This document shows positions 1-10,442 of a stretch of 64,000 nt of DNA, one piece after another. The stretch is from Cladopsammia gracilis (taxonomy: Eukaryota; Cnidaria; Anthozoa; Scleractinia; Dendrophylliidae), in the NCBI GenBank assembly GCA_022457155.1, contig JAJGOT010000318.1:448001-512000 (forward strand), written 5' to 3'. Both the position numbers and the translations under genes were made by a program. Positions within the stretch are counted from its first letter, which is position 1. Each line of letters opens with the position of its first letter. The notes under the pieces were generated by a model, which was not told the DNA's origin, searched no databases, and saw only the letters and a list, made by a program, of their open reading frames with translations.

Positions 1-2
1 AC

Positions 3-452
3 CTCGGCGACAGAAAACCCTCACAACTGCTACGGCACATGTTGAAACTCCGCGGTGGTACGACAGCGGATGCTGACCAAGATGAGATTTTCCGTGAGCT
101 TTTCCTTCAGAAACTTCCCCTCACCGTTCGCACAGCTCTGGCGATGCACAAAGAAACCAACCTCAGTGATATAGCCGAAATCGCTTACAACAAGGTCGAA
201 GTCCAAGGTCCACAAGGGCAGGTTAGCAAGATCCAACAAGGAGGAAATCCGGAAATCGCTGCGATTCACACAGAGCTACAGAAGATTTGGCGAGCACTAC
301 TGTCTCAGCGAAAACCTGGACGCAAAGAACAACAACGTGGCTCGACGCCAGAAGTATGTTGGTACTACGAGCGATTTGGTTCGAAAGCTACGAAATGCCG
401 CGAGCCTTGCAAGTTTCTACAGCAGTCGGGAAACTCCAAGGCCAGTCGATGA
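3..452 (+). pseudogene. gag: Gypsy Gag, C-terminal part with a zinc-knuckle-like motif
   Basis: The frame is open from the window edge and ends at a stop at 450-452. The first visible codons read LGDRKPSQLLRHM, a pattern common in Gypsy Gag proteins of invertebrates. The C-terminus carries CWYYERFGSKATKCREPC, the CxxxxxFGxxAxxCxxPC type of nucleocapsid cysteine motif. Gag would assemble the particle and bind the RNA. The following protease frame (start about 449) overlaps by a few bases in another frame, so either a programmed frameshift or an indel separates them. The capsid N-terminus lies outside the window. Confidence 0.75.
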
Positions 453-832
453 ACGCAGCCCATTCGACTGGCACTTCTCGTCTTCTTCGACTTTTCGATA
501 AAAACTCTAAACAGCAATTTCTCATTGATACTGGCGCGGAGGTTAGTGTTTTTCCTGCCGGAAGGTCAGACCGGTGGAACAAATGTGGTGTCAAATTACG
601 AGCTGCGAACAATTCCTTCATAAACACTTATGGTTATAAACAATTTACTCTCGACTTTGGGCGCCCACGCCCTCTCACCTGGCGATTCCTAGTAGCTGAC
701 GTGACTCAACCAATCATTGGAGCCGATTTCCTCCTACAACACAAACTGTTGGTAGATCTTGACCAGAAGCGCTTAATCGACACACTGAACGGACACGCAT
801 TACAGCTGAACCTTCGACAGACCCACCCCTAG
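449..832 (+). pseudogene. pro: Gypsy retropepsin-type aspartic protease
   Basis: The frame contains FLIDTGAEVSVFPA, whose DTGA is the catalytic aspartate motif of retropepsins, followed about 60 residues later by IIGADFL, the usual glycine-rich second motif. The protein would release Gag and Pol units from a polyprotein. It lies in a different frame from both gag and the reverse transcriptase. The stop at 830-832 falls where the transposon polyprotein would normally continue, so a frameshift is likely at about 830. Confidence 0.8.
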
Positions 833-834
833 AT

Positions 835-3420
835 CTTAATAACATCTCCACTCTACCTTCAGATGCAGATCCGTACACACAGCTCCTGGACGAATTCCCA
901 TCTCTGACAACACCATGTACAAGCGACATCCCTGTTAAGCATGGGGTTTCTCATCACATCGTCACCGAAGGTCGACCCGTCTTTGCCCGACCACGCCGCT
1001 TGTCACCTGAAAAGCTAACTGTTGCAAAAGCAGAGTTCAATAAGCTCCTTGACATGGGGATCATACAGCCATCATCGAGCACGTGGGCTTCACCACTCCA
1101 TATGGTACCTAAAGGGAATGACGAATGGCGACCGTGTGGAGATTACAGGAGACTAAATGACATCACGACCGCTGACCGTTATCCCATCCCACACATTCAA
1201 GACTTCACCTCCCACTTGGCGGGTTCGACCATCTTCTAAAAAATCGACCTGGTGCGCGCCTACCACCAAATTCCGATGGATGAGGAGGACATTGCGCCTT
1301 ATTACGCCGTTCGGTCTCTACGAATTCCGCCGTATGCCTTTCGGCTTGCGAAACGCCGCTCAGACCTTCCAGCGTTTCATTGATGATGTTTGCCGTGGTT
1401 TAGACTTCATCTTTGTCTACCTCGATGACATCTTGGTGGCCAGTCGATCTGTGGAGGAACACCTTCAGCACCTCAGAGCACTCTTCCAACGCTTATCAGA
1501 CCGAGGACTGGTCATTAATCCCGCGAAATGTTTGTTTGGAAAGGCTGAAGTGAACTTCCTGAGCCATACCATTAGTGCAGCTGGCATCCGTCCACACCTT
1601 GCATGCGTTGTTGCAGTTCGAACCTTTCCTGTTCCTCATGACAAGAAGTCCTTGCACCAGTTCGTTGGACTCATCAATTACTACCATCGCTTCGTACCGA
1701 GGTGTGCTGAGATCTTGCAGCCTCTTCACCATGCTTTAGCAGCAGAGTGTTTCACTTGGACCACTTCTTGCCAGACAGCGTTTGAACAAGCCAAACAGAG
1801 CCTGTCAGAGGCCGTAATGTTAGTTCATCCTCAACCCAATGCACCTACTTGCATCACGACAGATGCGTCAAACCTGGCAGTCGGCGCTGTGCTTGAACAG
1901 TTCATAAATGGACAATGGAAGCCCATCTCATTCTTTTCAAAGAAACTGAATCATGCAGAACTCAATTACAGTGCTTTTGATCGCGAGTTGTTGGCCATTT
2001 ACCTCTCTGTTCGACATTTCCGATACTTTGTTGAAGGTCGAGTTTTCCACATCAACACTGACCACAAGCCTCTTACCTTCGCACTCCAATCCAGTGCTGA
2101 GCGACGTTCACCACGCCAGGCTCGACACCTGGCATTTGTTTCTGAGTTTATGAATGACATCCGCCATATTAAAGGACAAGCTAACCGTGCTGCAGATGCA
2201 CTTTCGCGCAACGTTTATGTCCTCGAACAATCACCCTGCGACCTTGAAGCTATGGCTGCAGCTCAAAGCAATGATGAAGAGCTTCAACAACTGTCTTCCT
2301 CCACCACGTCACTACAATTGGAACAGATTTCCATCCCGAACTCGAAACACGCCATTCTTTGCGATGTCTCCGAAGACCATCCACGACCACTGGTTCCGTC
2401 AACGATGCGCCGTGACATTTTCAACAATCTGCATTCATTGTCTCACCCCGGGATCAAGGCATCTCGTCACCTTGTAGCTGAACGGTATGTCTGGCCCAAT
2501 ATGAAACGAGACATAGCTAACTGGACCCGGGCTTGTCGTGACTGCCAACAATCCAAGATTCAGCGACATGTCAAGGCCCCAATCCAGGCCTTTCCCGAAC
2601 CCGATTCTCGTTTTGACAGTGTTCATATTGATATTGTTGGTCCTTTGCTGCCTTCAAAAGGCTACACGTACCTGTTCACATGTATCGATAGGTACACACG
2701 CTGGCCCGAAGCCATTTGGATGACTGATGCTACTGCTGAGTCCTGTTCTTCTGCTTTGTTGTCGGGCTGGGTTTCCCGCTTTGGCGTGCCCACGACAATC
2801 ACCTCCGATCGAGGACGACAGTTTGAATCAGCACTTTGGAATTCACTCATGAATCTCCTTGGTACGACAGCAACCGCACAACGGCATACCATCCCCAGGC
2901 AAATGGAATGGTTGAACGGTTCCACAGGCACTTGAAAGGTGGGCTGAAAGCAAGGCTAGTCGGAAGTAACTGGGTCGATGAGCTACCTATTGTACTTCTT
3001 GGTATCAGAGCAACCCTCAAGGAGGGCTTGTCATGCACCTTAGCTGAGTTGGTCTATGGAACTACACTCCGCTTACCAGGAGACTTCTTCTCTGACCCGA
3101 TTTTCGAGGACCCTTCCTCGTTCGTATCAAGATTACGTCACGTCACTCCATGCAGTGTCAACAGTTCATCCCCACACAATGGCACCGATCACCTAATACC
3201 TATCTCCCCCCTGACCTCCACTCTGCAAGTCATGTCTACGTCCGACGGGATGCTCACAAGCCGCCCCTCACCCGACCCTACACCGGCCCCTTCCGGGTTC
3301 TCCGACGATCAGACAAACATTTCACCCTGGAGGTCAGTGGGAAGCCGGAAGAAATTACTGTTGACCGATTGAAGCATGCTAAATTGGAAAGCGATCAAAC
3401 ACCTCAAGACAGCAACCCAT
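835..3420 (+). pseudogene. pol: Gypsy Pol: reverse transcriptase, RNase H, integrase (broken)
   Basis: Reverse transcriptase runs from about 835 to 1600: [12 protein letters not shown], then MPFGLRNAAQTFQRF and the catalytic FVYLDDILV at about 1414-1440. RNase H follows (CITTDASNLAVGAVLEQF near 1855, and the TDHKPL motif near 2060). The integrase has the HPGIK...CRDCQQSK zinc-binding region near 2435-2560 and a DDE core beginning HIDIVGPL near 2625. A C-terminal GPY/F-like module ends near 3420 (YTGPFRVL). Lesions: a stop codon TAA at 1237-1239, a frameshift near 1292, a frameshift near 2860-2890 inside the integrase core, and another before the C-terminal module. This copy cannot make a functional Pol. 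Confidence 0.92.
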
Positions 3421-3615
3421 CCACGCCAACTGCACTTCAACCTGCAGTTGCACTGCGGTATTCCCTCCCCCCCACCCACGTACACATTCTGATGATCATC
3501 TTCCGCTTGGTCCATGTCAAGCTCCAATCAGCCCAGCCACTACGACTCAGGCAGGCCGTTTGATCCGTCGACCTGCCTACCTCCGCGATTATGTCACCGA
3601 CTAGAAGGGAGGTGC

Positions 3616-3811
3616 TGTGGCGTCCTAAGACTCGTGACTTTGTTGTGTGACATTTAGATTACATCATAGAACTCCCTTAGAGGGGGGTTACGAAATTGTT
3701 AGAACACGTGCACTTCTGTCTCTGTAATATTTTCCCTTCGATGGTGAAACGAAAAACATGTTGTTGAGTTACTCACTTGTGTTGCATTTAGTGTTTCTTC
3801 TGGACGCTAAA
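3616..3811 (+). repeat. 3' LTR of the Gypsy element
   Basis: A purine-rich tract (AGAAGGGAGGTGC) ends at about 3615 and is followed by TGTGGCGTCC. The sequence ends near 3811 with GGACGCTAAAA, nearly the inverse of the start, as expected for an LTR beginning TGT and ending in a mutated ACA. At about 196 bp this is a short LTR. The 5' LTR is outside the window, so the exact edge is an estimate. Confidence 0.7.
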
Positions 3812-3816
3812 ATATA

Positions 3817-4170
3817 ATGGAAACAACAGAATATCCAGAAGATAATAGAAAAATTGTTATATTTGATGATCTTGTTAATGCAACAGACTCAATACAGAAA
3901 AAAATAGCAAATCATTATACTGATGGTAGACATCATGGTATCAGTCCTATTTATTTAAGTCAAAGTTATTATAAAGTACCATCGAAATTAAGATTAAATT
4001 GTTCTCATATGATATTATATCCACCAGTTTCTAAAAATCATTTGAATCTTATTGCAAAAGAAAATTTGATTGATCCAAATCTTTTTAAGAAACTTAATCC
4101 TTATGAATTCTTATTCTTAAACAAAGAACAAAAATCAGTTACTAAAAATTTTAATGAAAGAATAGAATAA
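3817..4170 (+). pseudogene. Polinton packaging ATPase, C-terminal fragment
   Basis: The reading frame has IVIFDDLV (Walker B) and the downstream block GISPIYLSQSYYKVP...RLNCSH, matching the C-terminal half of the ATPase at 48650-49285. Walker A and everything upstream are missing, because the Gypsy element lies immediately to the left. The first methionine is an accident of the junction. The stop at 4168-4170 lies 19 bases before the next start, as in the complete copy. Confidence 0.85.
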
Positions 4171-5464
4171 ATATAATTATAAAATAAAATGGGAATATTC
4201 AACAACATTAACAAATTCGTAAATTTGAATATTAGTGAATATATTAAAGAAGTTTCTCAACAAAATATAGTAGGTCAAGGATCAGGATTAAAATTAGATA
4301 AAGATAATAATTATGTTATTGAACAAAAACGATTAGTAAATGTTGGAGAAGGTATTAATGGATGTGATGTTATAACTAAACATCAATTTGAAACTGGATT
4401 ATCAACAAAACCCAATCCTAGTGATGTTATTCTTGTTGATGGTTCAACTCATATGACTGGTGATCTTGATGTAAGAGGAAATAATTTAATTCTTCCTGCT
4501 GAAATTAAAATGGATAGAAAACTAATTACTGATTTGGATACAGATGAAGATAATGATTTATCAGCTGTGAATATGATAACTCTGAAAAAGTATCATCCTA
4601 ATGTTCCTGCTCATACTCATGAAGTTACTAAAAATATTGATTTGAAAGAACTTTTTAATATTGTCCAATCAAAACAACAGACTTGCGAATATTTAGGAGC
4701 AAATTACAACAATATTCCATCTTATAGTGATAATAGGAATATTTTCTTATCTCATAAAGAAATGTTTCCAATGGAAACTGGATTAGATATGGGAAATAAT
4801 TATATTTATAATGTAAAAGATCCAACAGTAGCAGATCAAGGTGCAAATAAAAGATATGTTGATAATTTAGTAAATATAAAAGCTGATAAAATATATGTTG
4901 ACACAAAAACTATTTCTAACCATATAAAAATAAATAATAATTCTACTGTAATTAATAATCTACAAACAAATTAAGCTGATAAAACATATGTTGACTCAGA
5001 AGTTAATAAAATAGAACAAGAATATAAAGATTATGTCAATAAATCTCATATCTCTTCCACTTCTCATCCAAAAGATGAATTTAGATAATTGATGGAAGAT
5101 GTAAATGAATCGAGTAGTGAGGATGATATTAGAGTGTTAGGAATTAATGATTTTCAAAATTCACCACATTTATTCAATAAAAAAGCATATGATTTAGGAC
5201 TTTCTAGACATGGAAATAATTATTACTCTGGTAGATTAGGATTCAATATGTATAAATTACCTGAAGGTGAATACACTATTTGTATTGAATTCTTTCCAGG
5301 TACAATGTCCAATGTGAGTGTTAATGTTGTAAGTACAAGTTTAAATATCAATCAACAATCAACAAAAAATTTTCTAATTATACAAGATCAATTATTCACA
5401 TGCATAAATGGAAGATTACACCACCGGAGTATATATATTTAGATTTAAAATATGATGAAGGATC

Positions 5465-5478
5465 ATCTTCATCATCAG
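5465..5478. repeat. 14-bp target-site duplication of LINE A (left copy)
   Basis: ATCTTCATCATCAG occurs here and again at 7504-7517, directly after the A-rich tail of LINE A. The duplicated bases belong to the fibre-like pseudogene, so removing the LINE and one copy restores continuity of that region. Confidence 0.9.
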
Positions 5479-7257
5479 CACGTGAAAGAAGAAAAAAGAT
5501 TTCTGATATTGAGGCTTCACTAAGGATATGCGAGGAAAGATGCAATGAATCACCAACCGCTGGGAATCAGGAGGAGCTTGAAATGCTGAAAATGGAATAC
5601 GACTTAATTTATGAACAAATAGCAAAAGGCGCCATAATTCGATCAAAAGCCACTTGGTACGAGAAAGGTGAAAAAAGTAATAAATATTTTTTAAACCTTG
5701 AAACGCATAAGAAAGCTAAAAGCTCTGTTCGCAAAGTTTTCAATAAAGAAGGAGTTCTTATTACAGATCCTAAAAAGATTTTACAGGAAACTCATGTTTT
5801 TTATTCTAATCTCTGCAAACAGGATCCCCTCAGTCCATCTGAGGATATATTAAAATCGTTCTTAAATAATCCTAAAATACCTAAACTTTCTGATAATGAC
5901 ACCCGAATTTGCGATGTTCATTATTCCTATCTTCTTATATCGGGTAAGCTTGATACCAATGAGTAAAGATTTTGTGAAACAAGTGAATACAATTATCTTC
6001 GATTTCATATGGAAGGGAAAGGATAAAGTTAAGCGCTCTGCTCTTGTTAGCGAAATCGAAGATGGAGGACTTAAAGCGCCACATTTAGAGTCTATTATTG
6101 AAGCGCAAAGAATACTCTGTTGCAAGAAATTGGCTAATGATCAGCCAAGCAGTTGGAAAACAATTCTTCTGCATTATCTCAAACCTGTTGGAGGAAAATT
6201 GATCTTATGTTGCAACTTTGAATTGCAGAAATTGTCGATAAAGCTGCCGAAATTTTATGAAGAATGCTTTAAAAGTTTTGCAAAATGCTCCGCGGCAAGT
6301 TGGGGCAGTGTACAGGATTTAAATGGGAACGATCTTACAAATATGGTGCTTTGGAATAACAAATTTATTTGTATTGGAAGCAAGTCTGTGTATTTTAAAA
6401 ACCTTGCAGAGAAAGGAATAATTAGAATTAAGCATTTAATATCCGATAACAATGAGCTTCTTATTAAAAACAATCGCAGGTTGAGGGAGCTGAATATTTC
6501 GCCAGTAGACGCCTTTAATCTTATGACTTTAATTGATGCCCTACCAGCTGAATGGCGCGAGGCTCTAAGGGCAAGTTCCTATAGGGAAGATGAACCTTTT
6601 AATATACATGATGAGATCAAATTAAAATTAAATAATCAAACTGCGCCAATCAAAACAGCGGTTTCCAAGACTATCTATAGGGAGCTTCGAAATAAAATCA
6701 TTACTCCACCAACTGCTCAGCAGAACTTTAATGCAAAATTTGTTGACGATGCCTTAGAATGGGAAGAGATTTACAGTTTGCCTTTTCGTGTCACCTTAGA
6801 TACAAAGTCGCGTGAATTTCAGTATAAATTGCTCAACAGATGTCTTGTAACAAATGCTTTTTTATTTAAAGTTGGAGTTGCACCATCTCCGGCATGCTCT
6901 TTTTGTGAAGAAATAGACGAGTCCCTTGAGCACCTAATTACATCTTGTCATTACACTAAGAATTTCTGGGCTGAAGTTATAAAATGGCTTACCAAACAAG
7001 GAATTAAAATCGCTAATTTCTCTGACAGGGATATAATGTTTGGTATTATAAGGTGCGACGATGAATTGTTCGTAAATCATGTTCTGTTAGTTGCTAAACA
7101 ATACTTATATTATTGTAGGCAAAAAAGATCTGTGCCTTCAATTAGAGTTTTTAATTTAAAAATTAAAATGATCTATCAACTTGAAACAATAATTGCCAAA
7201 TCTAATAATAAAATTTCAGCTCATAACAAAAAGTGGGGCAAATACATAACACAATAA
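5479..7257 (+). pseudogene. LINE copy A ORF2 remnant
   Basis: Two overlapping frames carry this: about 5479-5966 encodes the linker between endonuclease and reverse transcriptase, and 5896-7257 encodes the C-terminal region. The latter includes the cysteine motif CSFCEEIDESLEHLITSCH near 6895-6950, a zf-RVT-type zinc motif. The deletion junction lies at about 5914, where TRICD runs straight into the segment for IIPIFLYRVSL and shifts the frame. Without palm motifs the product cannot reverse transcribe. Confidence 0.9.
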
Positions 7258-7503
7258 ATGTACAATCTTGTGCCACAGCTGTACTTATACCTAAAATATT
7301 ACAATAGATTATTATTATTATGAAGGGGTGTGTGTATATGTATGTGTGTGAGTGAATTAATTAACTTTTTTTTTTTTTTTTTTAATTTAATGTTTAATGT
7401 TTAATGTAATGTTTAAATGTTTTAATGTTTAATTTAATGTTTAGATGTTTAAGTGTGTAATAAAATTGAAAACCAATAAATATCAGTAAAATACAAAAAA
7501 AAA
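5479..7503 (+). mobile_element. LINE copy A (L1/Tx1-like), 5'-truncated with internal deletion
   Basis: The sequence is nearly identical to LINE copy B (30601-35952) read on the opposite strand. It begins at a point inside ORF2 matching about 33728 of copy B and ends in the same 3' untranslated region with TTTAATG repeats and an A-rich tail. About 1.1 kb of ORF2, corresponding to about 33290-32190 of copy B and carrying the reverse transcriptase core, is deleted cleanly. The element is flanked by ATCTTCATCATCAG at 5465-5478 and 7504-7517. The 5' junction shares two bases (AG) with the target, as seen at many truncated LINE ends. Confidence 0.93.
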
Positions 7504-8111
7504 ATCTTCATCATCAGATGCAATAGCAAAACTAATTATTTATGGTGTTAAACATTTTGTAGCAGATGTTGATTCAATTGTGTATGATTCACCTTATATT
7601 TTTGAAAATGGTAAAATGGTAATGCAGACGGATATTAATATGAATAATCATGATATTATTGATTATAGTAAAATAAATCAACTTGAAACTAAAATCAATA
7701 ATTTATTGAATTCTAAATATTACTTTACAATTCCAGCTCATTTTGATAAATCAAAAAATAATACTAATTGTTATTTCTTTCATAACTCAAGTTCTTTCGA
7801 TAATGAAAAAAAACTATATTTTATGAATTGAAAATGATTGTATATCCTTTTTCTATTTCTGATAATAATTTAATTAAAATAATAATATCATATCATAATG
7901 GTATTTCATCAACATCAAAAGAATTAATTTCAAATCGTAATTGGAGTCTACAAATATTTCGTAATTTAAATTTTATAGTACCAGAAGATAAAATTTTATA
8001 TATGACAATTGAAAAAAAAGATGGAGGTTATGTAAATTTGAATAATATTTCATTTGAATTATTCTTCAGTAGAAATTTGATAAATTAAATATTATAAACA
8101 TTATAAATAAA

Positions 8112-8433
8112 ATGTCAATCAAAAGAATGAAAACTTTATTAAATAAAAACACACAACAAAAAGATATATTCGAATTCAATCGTATTGCTTCAACTTTAAC
8201 CCCTGAGAAAATCCAACAAATAAAAGATTTATATTCTTTACAAAGGTAAATTAGCCTTGGTTAAATTTGGATTTACAACTTATGAAAAAGTATTGACTAA
8301 TTTACGAACTGCAATGAGAGGTGGTGAGTTTGATTATCAAAAATTTATATCTGAAATGAAACCTTTAGATCAAGATATGATTGATTTAGCACCTAGTTCA
8401 ACAAAGATTGAAAAAAATATAATAAAAATATAA
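8112..8433 (+). pseudogene. Polinton membrane protein homologue, membrane segments deleted
   Basis: The 5' part reads FEFNRIASTLTPEKIQQIK and matches the N-terminus of the protein at 51877-52374. After a stop near 8249 the same coding sense resumes with a segment ending at 8433 that matches its C-terminus (FTTYEKVLTNLR, then EMKPLDQDMIDL). The central part, which in the complete copy holds two hydrophobic helices, is missing. The gene lies 24 bp after the fibre homologue. Confidence 0.75.
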
Positions 8434-8476
8434 ATCATGAATTTTGGTTAAATTTTAATACTTTAAAGTATTAAAA

Positions 8477-8693
8477 TTATTTAACACCAAATTTTTCTTG
8501 ATAATAATTTACATCTTTATGAAATGTTTTGAAATATTTTAAAAATTTATTTAAATCATTAAATGTTTCATCACACTTATCATTATCTGATTTACCACTA
8601 TAACAAAGAAATAATAATAATGATTCAAATTTTCTTGAATCTTCATGAAGTTTAAGAATCTCTTTTTTGCTTAAGTTCTTTCAAAGTTAACAT
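8477..8693 (-). pseudogene. Small unknown Polinton gene, frameshifted
   Basis: Read leftwards from ATG at 8693 the frame opens with MLTLKELKQKRDS and stops. One base over, it continues for about 60 residues (KLHEDSRKFESLLLFLCYSG, then FLKYFKTFHKDVNYYQEKF) to a stop at 8477-8479. A single-base indel near 8650 therefore seems to have broken a protein of about 70 residues. It lies between the membrane and VLTF3-like homologues and has no counterpart in the complete Polinton of this window. Function unknown. The protein is rich in lysine and aromatic residues. Confidence 0.45.
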
Positions 8694-8699
8694 TTTTAT

Positions 8700-8945
8700 T
8701 TAAAGGATATTTATTTCTTTTTTAACAAATTCCCACCATAAATTATAAAAATATTCTGTTTCTTCTGAGAGTTTTAGTGGTATTAATTCATCAACATTTT
8801 TATAACCTAGAATAATTAAAATCTTTTTTATAATAAAAATAATATTGATAATTCTTTTTATTTTATACTTTTCGTTTACTTTCTTGATTATTCTATCATT
8901 ATCAATTTTATAAAGTATTTCATTTATTAACTCATGCGCAAAGCG
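8700..8945 (-). pseudogene. VLTF3-like zinc-ribbon protein, C-terminal fragment
   Basis: The frame reads from AHELINEILYK to the stop at 8700. It aligns with the C-terminal part of the 189-residue protein at 52516-53085: hydrophobic IIFIIKKILIIL against FIIKQLFRML, and FYNLWWEFVKKEI against FYETWWKHVYELI. The zinc-binding N-terminus is absent. Codons upstream of about 8945 belong to unrelated sequence, so the open frame out to 9011 is chimeric. Confidence 0.65.
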
Positions 8946-9350
8946 GCATGAGGTTAAAAAATGGGTTCGGTTTTTCTTGTTATTTTTATTTTTTGTGTCA
9001 CGATTTTGCATGCAAATTTATGCACGCATATTTTAGTGACCGGGTCCTCGGGTCACCAACATATTCTACAAAAATGGCTGCCGCGCTCGGCATGTGCTTG
9101 ATTTTTAAAACCGTAGTTTGGTGTCATCGAATTAATAACTCACATTTAAAATATTCAAAATGGAAAGAGAAAGCTTTAAAGAATACCCAAAGCCGCTATA
9201 GTGGAGAAAAAGGAGAGCTTTCAGCAACTAAATCTTGCTTCGAGGAAATCCATACGCTTTTATCAGTGCGGGGCGATCAAAACCGAAGAAGCAGGGTTTT
9301 AAAGAATTTTCATACAGACGAGGGACTTACCGTAAATCTCAGATTTCCTA
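8946..9350. other. Unassigned spacer between Polinton fragment and LINE C
   Basis: Base composition returns to normal at about 8945. A plus-strand frame of about 157 codons (8948-9421) is open here. Its last third is the antisense of LINE C and the rest has no recognisable motif. The stretch from about 9120 to 9350 may be another dispersed repeat, since it meets LINE C abruptly inside the reverse transcriptase region. No gene is claimed. Confidence 0.4.
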
Positions 9351-10156
9351 GGAGGTTAGTCGGTTTGTCCTTTTTTGGTACGAGTGTAATAATACCTCTT
9401 TTATGGCATATTGACAGTTGACGTTTTTCAAAGCTATAATTGATGCTCGCAACAACATCTTCATTAATATCATCCCAGAAGACTGTAAAATTCACTTGGA
9501 AAACCATCCGAGCCCGGCGTTTTATTGTTGTCCATATCTTTTAAAGCTTGGTAACACTCTTTTTCAGATAGCATACCTTCGCACTTCATAGATTGATCTT
9601 CATTAAGTGGTGTTAACAGGTCATTGTTAAAAAATATGTCAAACTCAGAGTTATCAGGATCGACATTTTTAGTAGAATACAAGTTTTTATAAAAAATTTT
9701 CTCTTCTTCGAGAATTTTTTTTAGATCGTCGGTTTCTTCACCGTTTTGAAATTTTTTTCCTTAGGAAATTTCGTTTTTCAAGATTGAGAAAGTACTTGGA
9801 ATTTTTTTCTCCATTTTCATACCACCGAGCTTTGCTGCGTAAGATTGTCCCTTTGATTTTTTTATTTAAATTTTTTTCTAACTTGGCTTTAAAAGCATTA
9901 TACTCGTTCAGCAATTTGCGGTCATTTTTTGAGGCAGAAAGTTTTTCCTGCAGGTTGTTAAGTTTAATCAGCAACTCATTTTCTTTATCTTTTTCAATTT
10001 TTGCTTTTTTCTTAGAGTACTGAAGTGTGAAGCTTCTAATTTCATCTTATTGACATCCCATTTCAAACCAAGATCTGTGACATCCTTGTACTTTTCTCTT
10101 AAAATTGAAATATTTTCTCGTATTTTTTCAACATACTTTTCATCTTCCAACAGGCT
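9351..10156 (-). mobile_element. LINE copy C, downstream (3') portion
   Basis: Minus-strand frames encode the ORF2 region after the endonuclease: LEDEKYVEKIRE next to the Polinton border, the linker KARWYENGEKNSKYFLNLE near 9780-9840, KTPGSDGFPSEFY near 9480-9530 and the first reverse transcriptase motif GIITLVPKKDKP near 9365-9400. Several frameshifts are present. Sequence homology to a LINE stops at about 9350, before the catalytic palm, so the 3' end was lost. The upstream half of the same element lies at 53666-55620, beyond the Polinton. Confidence 0.88.
10151..10156. repeat. 6-bp target-site duplication of the Polinton (left); right copy 53666-53671
   Basis: CAGGCT directly precedes the left terminus and directly follows the right terminus. 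In LINE C on the minus strand this is part of the codons for a serine-leucine pair. The LINE frame is continuous across the site if the Polinton and one copy are ignored. Confidence 0.97.
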
Positions 10157-10442
10157 AGTAGTTTTAGAGTTGGGGGCACCAGATCAAAAAAATATTTTTT
10201 TGATCTGATACCAACCCAACTCTAACACTACTTTCCTTATGATGGTAATCAGTTTTTTGTTTCCATTTAATGTAAACCAGTTTTTGGAAAACTATGTTTC
10301 CATAAAATAATTAAACTATGTTTCCATTAAATAATTAAACTATATGTTTCCATAAAATAATTAAACTATATGTTTTATAAAAAACAAAGTGCGTTTATTT
10401 CATTGCGTGATTCCACATAATAGAATCCTTTGCGTGACACAA
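10157..10442 (+). repeat. Left terminal inverted repeat of the Polinton
   Basis: About 286 bp match the reverse complement of 53379-53665 almost perfectly. Differences are limited to a few bases in a small internal array of the unit ATTAAACTATATGTTTCC. The outer 60 bp fold on themselves: AGAGTTGGG at 10166 pairs with CCCAACTCT near 10210-10220, around a core of AGATC, a run of A, a run of T and GATCT. Confidence 0.95.

Larger units (their letters stand above)
1..3811 (+). mobile_element. Ty3/Gypsy LTR retrotransposon, 5' part outside the window, degenerate
   Basis: The strand reads gag, protease, reverse transcriptase, RNase H, integrase and a 3' LTR in that order, which is the Ty3/Gypsy order. 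The window opens inside gag, so the 5' LTR and the left target duplication cannot be seen. At least one nonsense codon and several frameshifts break pol. It lies directly against an AT-rich Polinton ATPase fragment that starts at about 3812, so it probably inserted into that gene. Base composition changes sharply at the junction from balanced to very AT-rich. Confidence 0.9.
4189..8088 (+). pseudogene. Fibre-like Polinton protein, split by a LINE
   Basis: The first part (4189-5478) and the second (7504-8088) correspond to the gene at 49302-51422. Shared features are the repeated pattern of LDxxxNxIxN, then a DAxNKxYVD-like turn, and the strongly conserved block DLSAVNMITLKKYHPN. Stops at 4972-4974 and 5086-5088 break the first part, and another stop near 7829 splits the second. 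LINE copy A separates the two parts and is flanked by a 14-bp duplication. The family role is inferred to be a receptor-binding or surface fibre, from the phage-fibre-like repeats only. Confidence 0.75.
3812..8945. mobile_element. Decayed AT-rich Polinton/Maverick fragment (second copy)
   Basis: This segment carries, in the same order and orientation, homologues of the right-hand genes of the complete Polinton at 48650-53085: packaging ATPase C-terminus (+), fibre-like protein (+), membrane protein (+) and VLTF3-like C-terminus (-). It lacks the 133-residue gene found between fibre and membrane protein in the complete copy, and has a small minus-strand gene that copy lacks. It is much more AT-rich and contains stops, so it represents another Polinton lineage. 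A Gypsy element bounds it on the left and LINE copy A interrupts it. Its right edge near 8945 is a judgement, and no terminal repeat is visible. Confidence 0.85.

Noticed and set aside
8948..9421. A 157-codon plus-strand gene
   Set aside because: It spans the junction of three different sequences, including antisense LINE C, so the frame is chimeric.
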